This document shows, piece after piece, positions 34,728-56,603 of a stretch of 64,000 nucleotides of DNA; the first letter of the stretch is position 1; every line of letters begins with the position of its first letter. Under the pieces are notes generated by a model. It had not been told where the DNA came from. It saw only the letters and a list, made by a program, of their open reading frames with translations, and made no database searches. Source of the stretch: Pratylenchus scribneri (lineage: Eukaryota; Nematoda; Chromadorea; Rhabditida; Pratylenchidae); NCBI GenBank assembly GCA_030063045.1, contig JAQSEB010000139.1:310001-374000 (forward strand), read 5' to 3'. The position numbers were made by a program, and so were the translations under genes.

Positions 34728-35492
34728 GTTTTAATTCCGCCTGATTGACTAAGTTTTAAATAATTCCGCCTGTTTGACTAAGTTTTAAATAATTCCGCCT
34801 GATTGACTAAATTTTAAATAATTCCGCCTGATTGACTAAATTTTAAATAATTCCGCCTGTTTGACTAAGTTTTAAATTCCGCCTGGTTGACTAAGTTTTA
34901 AATAATTCCGCCTGTTTGACTAAGTTTTAAATAATTCCGCCTGGTTGACTAAGTTTTAAATAATTCCGCCTGGTTGACTAAATTTTAAATAATTCCGCCT
35001 GATTGACTAAATTTTAAATAATTCCGCCTGTTTGACTAAGTTTTAAATTCCGCCTGGTTGACTAAGTTTTAAATAATTCCGCCTGTTTGACTAAGTTTTA
35101 AATAATTCCGCCTGGTTGACTAAGTTTTAAATAATTCCGCCTGGTTGACTAAGTTTTAAATAATTCCGCCTGATTGACTAAGTTTTAAATAATTCCTCCT
35201 GGTTGACTAAGTTTTAAATAATTCCGCCTGGTTGACTAAGTTTTAAATAATTCCGCCTGATTGACTAAGTTTTAAATAATTCCGCCTGGTTGACTAAGTT
35301 TTAAATAATTCCGCCTGGTTGACTAAGTTTTAAATAATTCCGCCTGATTGACTAAGTTTTAAATAATTCCGCCTGGTTGACTAAGTTTTAAATAATTCCG
35401 CCTGATTGACTAAGTTTTAAATAATTCCGCCTGATTGACTAAGTTTTAAATAATTCCGCCTGGTTGACTAAGTTTTAAATAATTCCACCTAG
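34728..35492 (-). repeat. Minisatellite type B, inverted array
   Basis: About 26 units of the same 29 bp sequence as at 31592 but on the other strand, starting 250 bases after the eIF4E-like stop. A block of several units (with GATTGACTAAA variants and one 4-base-short unit) occurs twice, at about 34800-34930 and 34975-35100, showing higher-order duplication. Confidence 0.97.
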
Positions 35493-37434
35493 TTCCGGAA
35501 AATGTTTTAATTCTGATTAATCCCGACTAAATATTTATTTTATCATACACTTTAAAAAAAACTTTTATTTAATTAAAGAAATATTTTATCTCAATAAAAA
35601 AATGGTCATTGTCTTCAAATTCTTCCCGTTGATTAAGCTGAATTTTCATTCATCCCAATTTAGACACCCAAAAATTGACGGAACAATTTTGAACTTTTTG
35701 CAAAATATTTTTTATTGACATAAATAATATTTTATTTTCCTATGAATAAAATTTAAAACCCTCCTTTTTCGTCCCCCTTTTTGGCCAATTTTTGCCACTC
35801 CATTTAACAAGAGGAAGGAGAACGAATTTGCCAATGTCCGTGTCCGATGGTCGATGCAAAAGATTGGATGGACCCATTTGGCCATAAAAAGCCCCAAAAT
35901 TATTCCATCCTTTGCTCCAATCTGTGCAGCTGGCTGAATGAAGCACAAAATGTGGCCCCAATGAAATTGCCTCTACCCTTTTGGCCTTCTCTTCTATATT
36001 ATTTTGGCATTTCTGGGGGCAGTTTTGGGCAGAGTTTTGGGCCCATTAAATGCAGCTGCTTGAGGCATTGGGGGGCATTAGTGAAATGGAATTTGGGGCG
36101 TCGCGTTCGAATTATTTTTTGGGCCATATTCAATTGTTGCGCCCATTTTTTGAAAAAAATTTTGGCCATTTCGAGACCTTGCCGGCAAGAGAGAAAAATG
36201 CCATCATTTAGAGGGAAAGAGTCGAAGGAGTGAATGCTGGGATGGAAATGGAGGGACTTTATATGGGAAGAGAGGCCATAGGCCACAATGCTGAATTAGC
36301 GGTCCTCCATCCACCACATTTTGATGATGGGAAAGGGAAAAGCAGCTGCATTGGCTGGATATGGCCAAAAAAGAGAGGGCGGAATGGCCAAACCATGCTG
36401 CCTGCATTTGCCCTCAAGGCCAATCAATATGGAAATGGCGGAGAGAGGGGAGGGTTGGCAATTGTGGAAAGCGCCTTTCCATTTTCCTCTTCCCATTTTT
36501 GGATTTAGCTTCCAAATAAAAAAATCCATTTGCCCAAGAGTTCAGTCCCACCGAGTCAAGAGGGCTAAAATCCCCCTTTTGTGACCTTTTTGTCGCGCCG
36601 AACTAATTGTTTTTGCCGCCGCCACCGACGATTCATTGCATCGAGTGCTGCCGACCCAAGGCCCAGGGCCCAGACGGTCTTCTTTCGAAAGTGGGAGCTG
36701 CCTTTCTTCTCTTTTTGGTGGCCTTTATTGGCCGATTAATGCCAATCTAATTCATCTGCCACTGCCAAATTGTTCCCTTCTCTCCTACTTTTATTTGCCC
36801 AATTTCGGTCCATACCCTAACCCTGACGCTAGATACAACTCCCAATCCATGCCCAAAATTTAATTATCACAGTAATATATTGCAAAATTTAACTATTCTT
36901 AAAATTATGTTAAAATATTGTATATTATGAAAATATCAAAAATTTTAAATTATGAAAATTATTCTAAGATATGAAGCCAAAAATATAGGCAGAATTTGTC
37001 ATTATGAAAATATATCGCAAAATATGCGAATTATAAACATATGACTGAAATTAGACTATTCTGAAAATAATAGGGAAATCTAGTAAATTATTAAAATAAT
37101 TCTGAAAATTTCTAAATTCTCAACATATCTTATCTTTTATATTTTAAAATTATTCTTAAAATATGATTCATTTTTATGTTGAAAATAAATATATTCTGAG
37201 CATATATTTTGAATTCTAGAAATTCCCACAATTATTTTTAAAATAGATCTTTATTGGCAATGCTAGTATTGTGTACTATTTCTGTTAGACGAACAGAGAT
37301 GGGCTCTGTTTATTTCCTCCTATTGTGTGCTTCTCATAAAATTTTTTTACCCTCCAGCCCATATAGTACCCAGATTTATAAGGTGAAATGGCTGCTGCCC
37401 CCTTTGGGGCATGCTTCCGGCGTATTAGCCTTTT

Positions 37435-37610
37435 GGGATTGGACTCGCGCGAGGTCCTAAGACTCCCGAGTGCGCGGGATCTTGGGATTCTCGAGATCCT
37501 AGGACTCCCGAGTGCGCGGGATCCTGGGATTCTCGGGGTGCGCGAGATCCTGGGACTCCCGAGTGCGCGGGATCCTGGGATTCTCGAGGTCCCAGGATGG
37601 GCGAGAACTT
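37435..37610. repeat. GC-rich tandem repeat in AT-rich surround
   Basis: Alternating GACTCCCGAGTGCGCGGGAT and CCTGGGATTCTCGAG units, about 40-55 bases per period and 3-4 periods. Base composition is very different from the flanks on both sides. Confidence 0.8.
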
Positions 37611-38279
37611 ATTTTGACTAATATTGGACAAAAATTTTACTAAAAAATAATTTTTCATAATAGTCAGATTCTGAGCATATGCTGAAAATATGGATATTCT
37701 GAAAATTGGTTTTTCCACTCGTATCTTGACATATATACTGAAAATAATGATTAAAAATAATTTTGAGAACCTCTAAATCTTAACATAATTTTGAGAATTT
37801 GAATATTCTAAAAATATATTTTCTGGCTGTATTTTCATCATATTGTCAAAATAAGATCAATTTAATAAAATTTGAAAATTTCCATATTCTAAAATAATGT
37901 AAGAATATGTTAAATTCTCAAAATTATGCTCAAAATAAGGGTGTATCTGGATTTGGATTTACGATTTGCGATACACATATTTTTGGCATATTTTCAGAAT
38001 CCGCACCTATTTCCTTAGTCAGGGTATAGGAAATAATTCCTTTAATTGTGTGAGGCGAATTATCCTCGCGGGCATTTTTCCAATTAAATCTGTCTCCTTT
38101 TCCATTTGTCCAATTTTCGTGTTTTTGTCTGAATTTGAAAAGGGAATTTTATTTTTTAAATATTTACTAATGTTAAAAAAATCAAGCAACATCCAAACAA
38201 GGTAGTCAAATCCATGGCGCATGGAAGCAAATTAGAATCATTCGATACAATGTCAATTCATTACATGGGCCATTATTTT

Positions 38280-38580
38280 GACCATATCTCATCAGTGTGG
38301 CATTAATCAATTTTGGAAGGCGATATATCATTTGAATGCCAAAAATCTCCTCAATAAAGTAGCCTTTTTAAAATTTTATTATATCATTCTTTTAAAAAAC
38401 TTACATGTCTTTGTCATTGAGTAAATCCGAATTTTCAGAGTAAAAGCTGCCACTTTTAAAAATTGTTTTAAATTTTCAAAAAATTAGTAAAGCCACCCAC
38501 ATTTTTAGAAGATATTAAAAGGGCTTTCGAATGGCATATCGCCTTCGTGAATTGGTTGCTTCCTTGTTGAGATATTGGCC
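38280..38580. mobile_element. Degraded TIR element, about 55 bp arms
   Basis: The left end (ACCATATCTCATCAG...GGAAGGCGATATATCATTTG) pairs in inverted order with the right end (GAATGGCATATCGCCTTCGT...TTGAGATATTGGCC) with several mismatches. No coding capacity. Confidence 0.5.
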
Positions 38581-38974
38581 AAAAAAACGGCCTTGGCTTA
38601 TTTTTTCTGGCAAAATTTGACACGGATGCTCGTCTATGAGCTGCTTATCCTTTATAAATCCCCTCAAAATTTGTTCCATTTTATCATTTTTTTTATGTCA
38701 AAGTCAAATAGTCAAATTCCATGTCAAAAATTTGACTCTTTATATCAAAATGTAGAAGGCACTTTTCCCCGCATTTTAATTCCCTATGGATGTGTGGTTT
38801 ATCTGAAAATGGTGGGCTTCTTTTTCCTCGATGTTTTAAGCCCCCCAACCTCCATCAAAAATGAGAAGAAAAGCAAGGGATCTATGGGAAAACTATGCGC
38901 ACAAAATTGTCTTCCCTACTTTTTGGCAATTTGCCCATTCACAATTGAACCGACGAATAGGGAAGTCCAAAGTG

Positions 38975-39092
38975 AGTTTTAAAAACCGAAACCAAGGAAT
39001 TTTGGCCTAAAAACCGAAAATGAAACCGACCAAAATAGGCAAAACCGAAACCGTAAACTTCGGTTTAAAACCGACTTTGGATGGACAACCCT
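38975..39092. repeat. Single-end fragment of the 57958-type transposon
   Basis: Contains repeated AAACCGAAACC phrases ending in AAAACCGACTTTGGATGGAC and AACCCTA, like one terminus of the element at 57958-59134. No second end found nearby. Confidence 0.5.
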
Positions 39093-39927
39093 ATTGATGA
39101 GTCCAAATTTTTTGCCCCAGGTGATCCGTCTGCTTATTCTCATGACATGACCCGTAAAACCAATTCATTCCAATTTAATTGTTCTTCTGACCCCAAGAAA
39201 CCTCCACCCAGACAAATGGCTTCATCCATTCGGGCCAATTTCCTTCCTTCCTCCAGTGCCTTTTCCATCATTCTTTCTTCCTCAGTTTCTTCCATTCACA
39301 CACCAACCAAACAGAATGTTCCCAGTTCCCACGGCTCAAATAATCCCAGCAGCGCCATCAGCAGCTGAAAAAGAAGCATCAGCAGTAAAAATAAGGCCCA
39401 GAAGCACTCCACGTCGTTTGGGGTGGCAACCACCCTCCGCCGTTGGGGCCATTGGCCCAGCACCTCATCACAGTTGGCCCCTTTTTTCACCCATTTTCCG
39501 CCATTTTATATGTGTGCGGTAACCCTTTTTTCCACGTCCTCCTCATTTTTTCAATCTTCAATTCAACATTAGCCACCACCCTTTTTTTATTCCACAATCC
39601 AACAACCATCCCCCAGCCCTAACACATTCAATTCCCCTCATCAAGCTCTTTTGTTCCCGAATCCCGACCCAATCAAATGAAGCAAAAAGCATTACCGCCC
39701 ATTAAATATTTTATTTAATTTGAGTCTTTTGATACATTGAAATTGGAAAATCAAAATGATTCCTTAAAATATATGAATATTTTAATTAATGAGACCACAC
39801 ATAAAACATAATTACATAACATTATTTGATGCCGAAATTAGGCTTCTATTCTCAATTTTTTCTTTTAATTTCTTTATCTTTTCATTTTACTTTTAATAAA
39901 ATTAATTAATATTCAGAGAGAATAATT

Positions 39928-40540
39928 TAATCCTGCCTGTTTGTGTTTTCGCTTAGAATAATTCCGCCTGTTTGTGTTTTCGCTTAGAATAATTCCGCCT
40001 GTTTGTGTTTTCGCTTAGAATAATTCCGCCTGTTTGTGTTTTCGCTTAGAATAATTCCGCCTGTTTTGTGTTTTCGCTTAGAATAATTCCGCCTGTTTTG
40101 TGTTTTCGCTTAGAATAATTCCGCCTGTTTTGTGTTTTCGCTTAGAATAATTCCGCCTGTTTTGTGTTTTCGCTTAGAATAATTCCACCTGTTTTGTGTT
40201 TTCGCTTAGAATAATTCCGCCTGTTTTGTGTTTTCACTTAGAATAATTCCACCTGTTTTGTGTTTTCGCTTAGAATAATTCCACCTGTTTTGTGTTTTCG
40301 CTTAGAATAATTCCGCCTGTTTTGTGTTTTCGCTTAGAATAATTCCGCCTGTTTTGTGTTTTCGCTTAGAATAATTCCGCCTGTTTTGTGTTTTCGCTTA
40401 GAATAATTCCACCTGTTTTGTTTTTTCACTTAGAATAATTCCGCCTGGTTTGTGTTTTCGCGTAGAATAATTCCGCCTGTTTTGTGTTTTCGCTTAGAAT
40501 AATTCCGCCTGTTTGTGTTTTCGCTTAGAATAATTCCGCC
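39928..40540. repeat. Minisatellite type A, long array
   Basis: About 19 units, same strand as the array at 29270. The first and last units have CCTGTTTGTG, the inner ones CCTGTTTTGTG, and a few have CCACCTG. Confidence 0.97.
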
Positions 40541-41924
40541 TTTTTAGAAAAAACGATAGCGAGAATAAAAAAAGCCACTAAAATGATTCGTTTTTAAAAA
40601 GGCCAACCACGATGTGAAAAAAGGCATGGGAAAAAGGGCATGTCCAATTCCACTTCCATTTTCCCCACCTTCCATTCTTTCCCAGTATTCATATTTAGTC
40701 GAGAATGCACTGTGGTGGGGCAATTTCCCACTCTACTGCTCCATCCCATTCTCATCTTCTCAATGCTTCTCCTGGAAAAGACCATCCAAGCATCAGCAGT
40801 AAAAGCAAGTGGAGTGGCTGGCCCGGCTGGCAGCAGGAAGAGGATAAAGAAGAAGGCTAACAACAGTAAAGGCCGGAGGCCATAAAACGGTTGAGGGCGG
40901 AGAAAAACGGGAAGGCAGCTGAGGATGGCATTCCCTCACATTTTGTTAGCCGGCTGGCTGGAGTGAACCACCGACCAATTGTGGGGACCGGCTGCGATGT
41001 GGCTCTCGCTCATTTCCCGTTGGGTCCACAAATGGCCGCACAGCAAAAACGGCAGCGTATAAGCCAATTTTCCATGCCCCCACCCCTTTTTCATTGGGCC
41101 ATGGCCTGCCTATTTCGATTTCTCCTTTGACCATCCATAACAGAATTGCGCATGTCCTTTCGTCTTTTTGGCCTAGCACATTCTCGCGCCCTCTTTCGTG
41201 GGTTTGTTGGAGGCTTGGCCATTGACTCCGCCAGCAGAGCAGCGGAATGAGCCTTCATTCATCCCCAAGTGAGGCAAAAATTTTTGGGGGCATAAGCCAG
41301 CGTTGAATGAGATGCGAGAAGGATGAAAAAGCATGGGGCCCCGATGGCCGCTTTTCCCTCTCATCAATATCCTCATCCATATCCCATCCAGCTGCCATCA
41401 CACATCTATGCAAGCTGCCTCTTTCCCCTCCCTTCTCATCTGTGGCCCAGGCTGTCCCTTTCCCTTCCCTCAAAAGTAAAAGCGTGGTTGTCATCGTTTG
41501 AGAATGAATGGCCAAGACTATGGGGCCAAGGAGAGAAGAAGGGGACGAGGCGAAGGCAAGAGTCGGAGGAGGATGGGGCCACGGGTGCACCGACGAGTGA
41601 AGCGAGAATTGATTTTCGCACATATTAATTTCTGAGGGGCCCTCTGTCCCTGTCCCTCCTCACCTTTTTTCCACAAAACTATTGTTATTGCTGTTGAGCC
41701 CCCCAGCAGCAGAAGCCTGCTGTTTCCCTCTTTTTTCGCTTCTTCTTGGAGGCTCTAAATTTACCGCCACTGTTCTTCCCAATTATCTTCTTTTTTTCCC
41801 ATTTATCAGCCGCTTGATATATAATCTTGATTCACCAAAATAAAGTGGCAAATGGCAATGCTTTCCTTTTTTTTAATATAATTTGTCGAAAAAACAACAA
41901 AAATGCCGATAAACCCAAAATAAT
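40541..41924. other. GC-rich intergenic block, no gene recognised
   Basis: About 1.4 kb with clearly higher GC than the surroundings and open frames up to 122 codons on both strands. Frames overlap heavily and show no domain. It may be upstream regulatory DNA of the PKC gene. Confidence 0.5.
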
Positions 41925-42190
41925 TAAAATGGTTTAAGGGTTTTTCCAACATTCATAAACCAAATACTATACCCAAAATTGGATAGAGCTGGTCAAGACG
42001 CATTGAATGGTATATAATTTATAATGGTTTAGTCAAAATTAAATGGTATTAAACGGTTTAAACCCATTTTGGTTTATTGGTTCACAATCTTAAGTTAGAA
42101 TTGGTTAAACCTAAAGCCAAAACATAATCAATTGGTTCATCACTTCGAGATTATCGATTGGATTTAAAGTTTAGAGTCCAGCTTACGGCA
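41925..42190. repeat. TIR element family 1 copy, inverted
   Basis: One of the few copies outside an intron, about 320 bases upstream of the PKC start codon. Confidence 0.75.
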
Positions 42191-42511
42191 TTTTCAATGT
42201 TTTTTTTTGCCGAAATATGTCCATTTTTCAACTTCGAACTTTCGTGATTTCCGCTAATTTACTAAAAAAAAATACATTAATTTTTGATGTTTTTTCAGCC
42301 TCAAAAAACACATTATGATCAAATGATGCTCCAAATTTCTAAATTTCGCCGCCACACCCTTACTACCCTTTGATCTTTCCGCCTTCATCCAAAAAATCCA
42401 TCCAAATTCTCCTTCATTACCTCCTTCCAAAAACATTCATCTCCGGTGCATGTGCAAAATTCATTTGAAGGAGAAAATTGTTGAAGCCAAAAACCACGTC
42501 CACCAAAAAGG

Positions 42512-51392
<8,881 letters not shown>

Positions 51393-52392
51393 TTTTTGGC
51401 CTAAAAAAGATGAAATGGAATGATTCGACATTTGATTTTTTTTGATGATTTTCTCAACAATTTATATTAGATTCCCATACAGATAGAAAAAGTTTCCCAC
51501 ATCACCACTGTTTTTATGTTCTCCTATATTTTTTTTCATTTACCCAAAATCTCCATACAACAAATTTTGTCCATTTTATTTTTTTTTTGTACAAATTGTA
51601 TTTCAATTTCATAAAAAGATATGTGCGTGAAAATTATTGAAAGAAATTATTAATTTACAAAGAAAAATGACATCATCAAATGAAATTATTTAAAATGGCT
51701 ATGTGATTTTATCCGAAAAACAATTTAACCGAAAGAAGAAAATTATTGCTTAGACTTAGACGAAAATATTTGAAAATGGTCAACAAATAACCAAAAAAGG
51801 GTCCAAAAATATGTGACCAATGTTTCTTCCAATGCAATCCCAATGGCTATTTTAAAGAAGATAAAGTTAAATCCGAATAAAAATCGGAATCAGTTCATTA
51901 GCATATTCTTATTCGATTCAAAATAGTCAATTTAGTATAGAAATTTTTAATTTTAAATGTTGTTTACTTTATAGGTAGGATTTTCGGAAAAAATTATTTA
52001 CCCTTGCGCGGAATCGAACCCTGGCAAAAATGTTAGAAACTGTTCTTTTACCAACTGCGCTAACCATTACATAGTTGTTGGGAAATAACTTTTATTAGAT
52101 AAGAAATGGCGAGAAAATTTTTTTTTTGAAAAGGAATGAAATTAACATTTTCAGGGATAAAATCTTGCAAAATTTTGATTCTTTTTTACTCACAAAATTT
52201 TACTATATTATCCTTAGATTCAATTTTATTTTTTAACTGTTTTTCTATTATTATTACTTAATTTAAGCAAAAATTGACAAAATCCAATGTAAAAATGGGA
52301 TAAAAATTTGACAATTTATCGATATAAAATATATTTAATTAATCAATACAAAATTTATTATTATATTAAATCAATTAATCAATGAATGGCAT
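51393..52392. other. Intergenic between convergent genes, with a tRNA-like relic
   Basis: 1 kb of AT-rich DNA between the PKC and PPP1R21-like stops. On the minus strand, 52001-52072 has an ideal box A (TAGCGCAGTTGG) and box B (GGTTCGATTCC) with tRNA-like spacing, but the D-stem and acceptor stem do not pair. It is a tRNA pseudogene or SINE head, not a tRNA. Nothing else recognised. Confidence 0.6.
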
Positions 52393-55300
52393 TTATATGC
52401 TTTTATTAAGATTTCGCATTTGTTCCTCATAATTCTGTTGGGTGGTCTCCAAAATTTCATAAAGCATTCCGCATTTATCCTCCAACCCGTGGATTTTCTT
52501 CTGCAATTCATCAATTTGCGTTTGCTCCACCAAATGGCGCCTGATCAATTCTTCGCACTGGAAAATTAATAAAAAAAATTAAATTAAAAATAATTTTAAA
52601 TTAAAAATAAATTAAATTAAAAATTAATTTTAAATTATAAAATTAAATTAGAAAAAATAAATTCTAAAAATAAAAATTAAATTAAAAATAAATTAAATTA
52701 AAAATAATTTTAAATTAAAAATAAATTAAATTAAAAATAATTTTAAATTAAAAATAAATTAAATTATAAAATTAAATTAGAAAAAATTTTAAAATTAAAA
52801 ATTAATTTTTAAAAATTGTAGCACATCTAATGGAGAACTACTTCCATTTTTTTGGTATTGGAAAGCAGTCTAACGAGAATGTGCCGGCTTTTTTGATTTT
52901 CGAAGAAAGTAACACCGCAGAGAACAACCCAAAATGGAAGGTTGGCGGTTGACTTTTTCTTCGACATTTTTTTAATATTATGGATTCAAGGGAAATGTTG
53001 AAACGGAAGTGTTAACCATTTTGACTAAATAGGTAATATCACAAATTGTTAAAATAAATCATAAATTATTTAGGTATTTCTATTTTTAATGATTTATTAA
53101 AAATTATAATTTTTAAAATTAATTAATGGCCAAAAAACACTGTTCTATTATTTAAATTATTTTGAAATTATGAATCTAAGAACTTAAAAAAATTCAGGTC
53201 ATTTATTGTCCATTTTTTTAAAATTAATTTTGAAACTAAAGCTTCTTATAATTTGTTTTTTTAACTTTTAAACAAATTTTACATCAATTTTTTGATTAAA
53301 AATTGCCCAAAAATAGGCTTTTGTAAATAAATTTTCCATAAATTTTTTGATTAAAAATTGCCAAAAAATAGGCTTATTAATTTATTTCTTTTTAAATAAA
53401 ATTTTTCTTTAATTTTTTACCTAAAAATTACTCAAAAATAGGCTTTTTAATCTAATTTATTTATTTTTAAATAAATTTTACATAAATTTTTTTACCAAAA
53501 ATTGTTCAAAACAGGCTTAATTTATTTTTATTTTTAAATAAATTTTTTCAAATTTTTGATAAAATTTTCCTTCAATTTTTTACCAAAAATTACTCAAAAA
53601 GCTCATTCATTTATATATTTTTTTTAATTTTTAATAAAATTTAAATTTTCCATAAATTTTTTGATCAAAAATTGCCCAAAAACAGGCTTTTTATTTCTTT
53701 ATAATTATTAAATAATTTTTTTTTTAATTTTTTGACTAAAAAATCACTCATAAATACGAGAATGAGAAACAATTCACCCACTCACCTCCTGTTTATAGTA
53801 GGTGGCTCTGCCGGTGGCATGTTGCAATGTGTTGGTCAATGTGGCAATTCGCTCCGTATAATACTCGTCCTCCTTTTGGGCATGGGCATTGTTCAATTCC
53901 TCTCCGGCATTATTGTCCATTTCCATTGCATTATTTTCTTCATTTTCTTCCCGTTGCTTTTCAGCCAAATTGGTCATTGAATTTTCATCGCCGCTGCCAT
54001 TAATGGAGGAATTCTCCCTCAAGCGAAGGGCGCCATTTTCTCGCTCCAATTCTTCAATGCGCCGCAGGAATTGGTTGGTGGCCTCGTCGAAACGCCTTTC
54101 CACGTCAAAAAGCTTTAAATTGAAGGTGGTAAAAATGTTTTAATTTTAGACGGATTTTTAATGTTTTACCTATGTTTATGCATTTATTTTAGGTTTTAAA
54201 GAAATTTTTGACATATTTTTTTCAATTTTTGTGGGTAAATTTCATAGAAAAATGCATTAAAAAAACAAAAATCAACTATTTTGTGCTTTTTGGAACCAAT
54301 TTTTGGCAAATTTCAGGAAATAAACTAAAAAAGGCATTAAATGGAATAGGGTCGATGATAAATGTGCGAGATTAATTTATAAAGCCTTGGAAAATGTAGG
54401 ATATTCCCCAAATTATGGCCAAAAATTTCCAAAATCATAATTGTAATTAATTAAATCAACCATTTTTTGTCCTAAATTTGCGTTTTTCTAGCCGTCTTTT
54501 TGGCCATAATTCGGTAAACATCCAACATTTAACAATGCTTTTGGGCTTTTGGCCCAAAAAAGTGCTATTTAGCAAGTGATTTCATTAGTTTTCATGCTCA
54601 AATGGCCCATCCAAAATAATTTTTAAACACAAATAATTTTTTAAAATACCAAAAAATAGTAACCTTTGAATGGAGTTCGCCATTTTCGACAATTTTCCTC
54701 TCCAATTCCTCCTCCATAATTGTTTGAGGATCCGTTCCAGCCGATGAGCCACCACCCAATGCCGCTTGATGTTGCATTCGAGAATGTTCGGCCACCAGAC
54801 GGAGATTTGCTTCCTTGTGTTTCTGTAAAAAAATGAATAAAATAAATTTAAATTGAATTTTTAACCAATTTTACAAAATTTTCAAAAAAAAATTCCCAAA
54901 AAAAGGATAAAAAGGACAATTTTCGACCAAAAAAAAAATTATGTGACGTGGGCAGGATTCGAACCATCGAATCAATTGAATTCTTGGCTAAAATATCAAG
55001 GCTCTTCACCATTCGACAAAAAGTCGTAGTGGTCAAAATTGACAATATTTAACAATTGGTGGTGGCTTTAGAGAAGGAGAAAGACCTTTTTGTTTTTTTA
55101 AATTAATTTTACTAAATTTTGCAAAAAATGCCTAAAAATCAATCTTTAAAAACCCTCCTTTTTCGACTTAAAAAATTATGTGACGCGGACGGTACTCGAA
55201 CCATTGTCTCCTTCAAATCGGTCCCCTTCTTTTTGCCTGATAAAGACCAAGGCTCTTCACCGCTCAACCAAACATGTTAGCGGTCTAAATGAACCAATTT

Positions 55301-56603
55301 TCTGTCTATTTTCGTGATGTGATGTTTTCGGTGTAGGTTTTAGAGTCGTATTTTTGTCCAAAAAATTACTTAAAACTGCTGCTAAATTATACAGTTTAAA
55401 CCTTTCTTTTTTCGCTTTCAAACTAAGTAAGTTAAAAACCTTTTTTTATGCTATTAGAACGGCAAAATTCCATGTAAAAACTTTGCATTTTCATAACTTT
55501 TTCTAGCCTTATTGATTAGCCGAAATAAAATGTAGTCAAACCTTTTTGCCTTTTCCCGTGCCGAATGCGGCCATTTGTCCCTCCAAACTCTCTTGCAGAC
55601 TTTCGACCCGTTTCACCAGTTGGTCATTGCGAAAAGTTAGAGAGTCTAAAATAATGCAAAAATTAAATGTAAACAAATAAATTTGGTTACCTCGTTCACT
55701 TTCCGCTTTCCTCAACGCCGTGTCCTGCACTGTCAGCTCCCGTTGAAGTTGGGCGGATTTGGCCTGCTCCTCCAAAAGTGCGGTCTTCAAAATGGACACT
55801 TGGTTGCGAACCTGAATGAAATTTTGGTGGTTATTTTTTGGATTTTGATTAGTGGAAATTTCTGATTCTCAAGTCTCAACTCTTATAATCTTTTATCTTA
55901 ATTCGTATATAGGAAGGAAGATAATAGGTAAGAATTGGTGAGAGAAAGAGAACCCAGTAAATAAAATTTCGGAAACCAAAATCACTATTTTAGGGAGTTT
56001 CGTGCTAAAGAACTTATAAAATTTCCAACTAATAAGCCTTAACCTCTTGACATTTTTTACTTACTAAAAGATGGCAAAATATCAAAAAAACAAAGAATGA
56101 ATTCATGCTCTAAAATAAGAGCACCGAATCAACTCCAAAATAGTGGTTTTTCCAAATTTAGTCTAAAATGGTTCATTAAATTAAAGATTACTTTCTTCAT
56201 TAAACAATTTTCGACTTTTAATCATTCATAAAAGCTAGAGGTGTGCCTGATCCATTTATTCAGATTAAACCAGTATATAAATAAAGTAATTTAAGTTTTG
56301 TTTCATTCATCCCTAGCTTTATTTACCATCTAATAAGCTCTGGCTCCCTCAACAGTTTTGAAGCAATAAATTAGACCAAATTTCAAAACACAATTTATTA
56401 ACATATAAAAAAATACTCCAAAAATTATATTAGTTGGTGCTGTTTACTTGTACAATTTTATTCACTTTAATCTCCAAATTAGTTAAGAAGCACCATTTGA
56501 ATTTAAGTTTTTAATAACCAATTAAAGAATAAACCTTGACATATTCTGCGCTCAAGCGTTGATACTTGATCGTGGGATCAAGCCCGCTGGAAATGCTGGA
56601 CAT
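52393..56603 (-). CDS. PPP1R21-like coiled-coil protein (FERRY complex subunit)
   Basis: PPP1R21 is a scaffold of the endosomal FERRY complex that links mRNAs to early endosomes. Exons: 56535-56603, 55691-55811, 55542-55645, 54664-54822, 53786-54112 and 52393-52557, giving 314 residues, less than half of the vertebrate protein. The N-terminal KLRAQ region matches well: KYQRLSAEYVKVRNQVSILK, EEQAKSAQLQ, LRKAESERDSLTFRNDQLVK and RVESLQESL. The C-terminal part, YYTERIATLTNTLQHATGRA and YYKQECEELIRRH, resembles the C-terminal coiled coil. The long central helical domain is missing. No gap suggests missed exons, but extra exons in the large introns cannot be ruled out. It starts about 260 bases after the stop of the next minus-strand gene, so the two may share an operon. 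Confidence 0.75.
52561..53785. repeat. AT-rich degenerate tandem repeats in PPP1R21 intron
   Basis: 52565-52810 repeats AAATTAAATTAAAAATAA phrases. 53250-53760 repeats a roughly 90-base phrase with AAAAATTGCCCAAAAATAGG and a poly-T-rich tail about six times, imperfectly. Between them, 52820-53050, is unique sequence without an exon that I can recognise. Confidence 0.7.
54942..55285 (-). repeat. Pair of tRNA-like repeats
   Basis: Two copies about 240 bases apart. On the minus strand they carry ATGGTTCGAATCCTGCCC and ATGGTTCGAGTACCGTCC (box B) preceded by GAGCCTTG and, further up, GGTGAAGAGCC. Both lie in one PPP1R21-like intron. They are a different subfamily from the copies at 22262. Confidence 0.55.

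Larger units (their letters stand above)
35493..39927. other. Gene-poor region
   Basis: 35900-36840 and 38800-39700 are GC-richer and carry several open frames up to 135 codons on either strand, none with a recognisable domain or a convincing splice context. 36850-37950 is AT-rich, with many AAAATATTCTGAAAAT-like phrases suggesting an old degraded repeat. No gene supported. Confidence 0.55.

Noticed and set aside
35847..36584. Overlapping open frames of 87-128 codons on both strands
   Set aside because: No domain, no splice sites that join them and no consistent frame. Most likely chance frames in a GC-richer block.
52001..52072. Candidate tRNA gene on the minus strand
   Set aside because: Box A and B are good, but the acceptor, D and T stems do not pair. 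Kept only as a tRNA-like relic.
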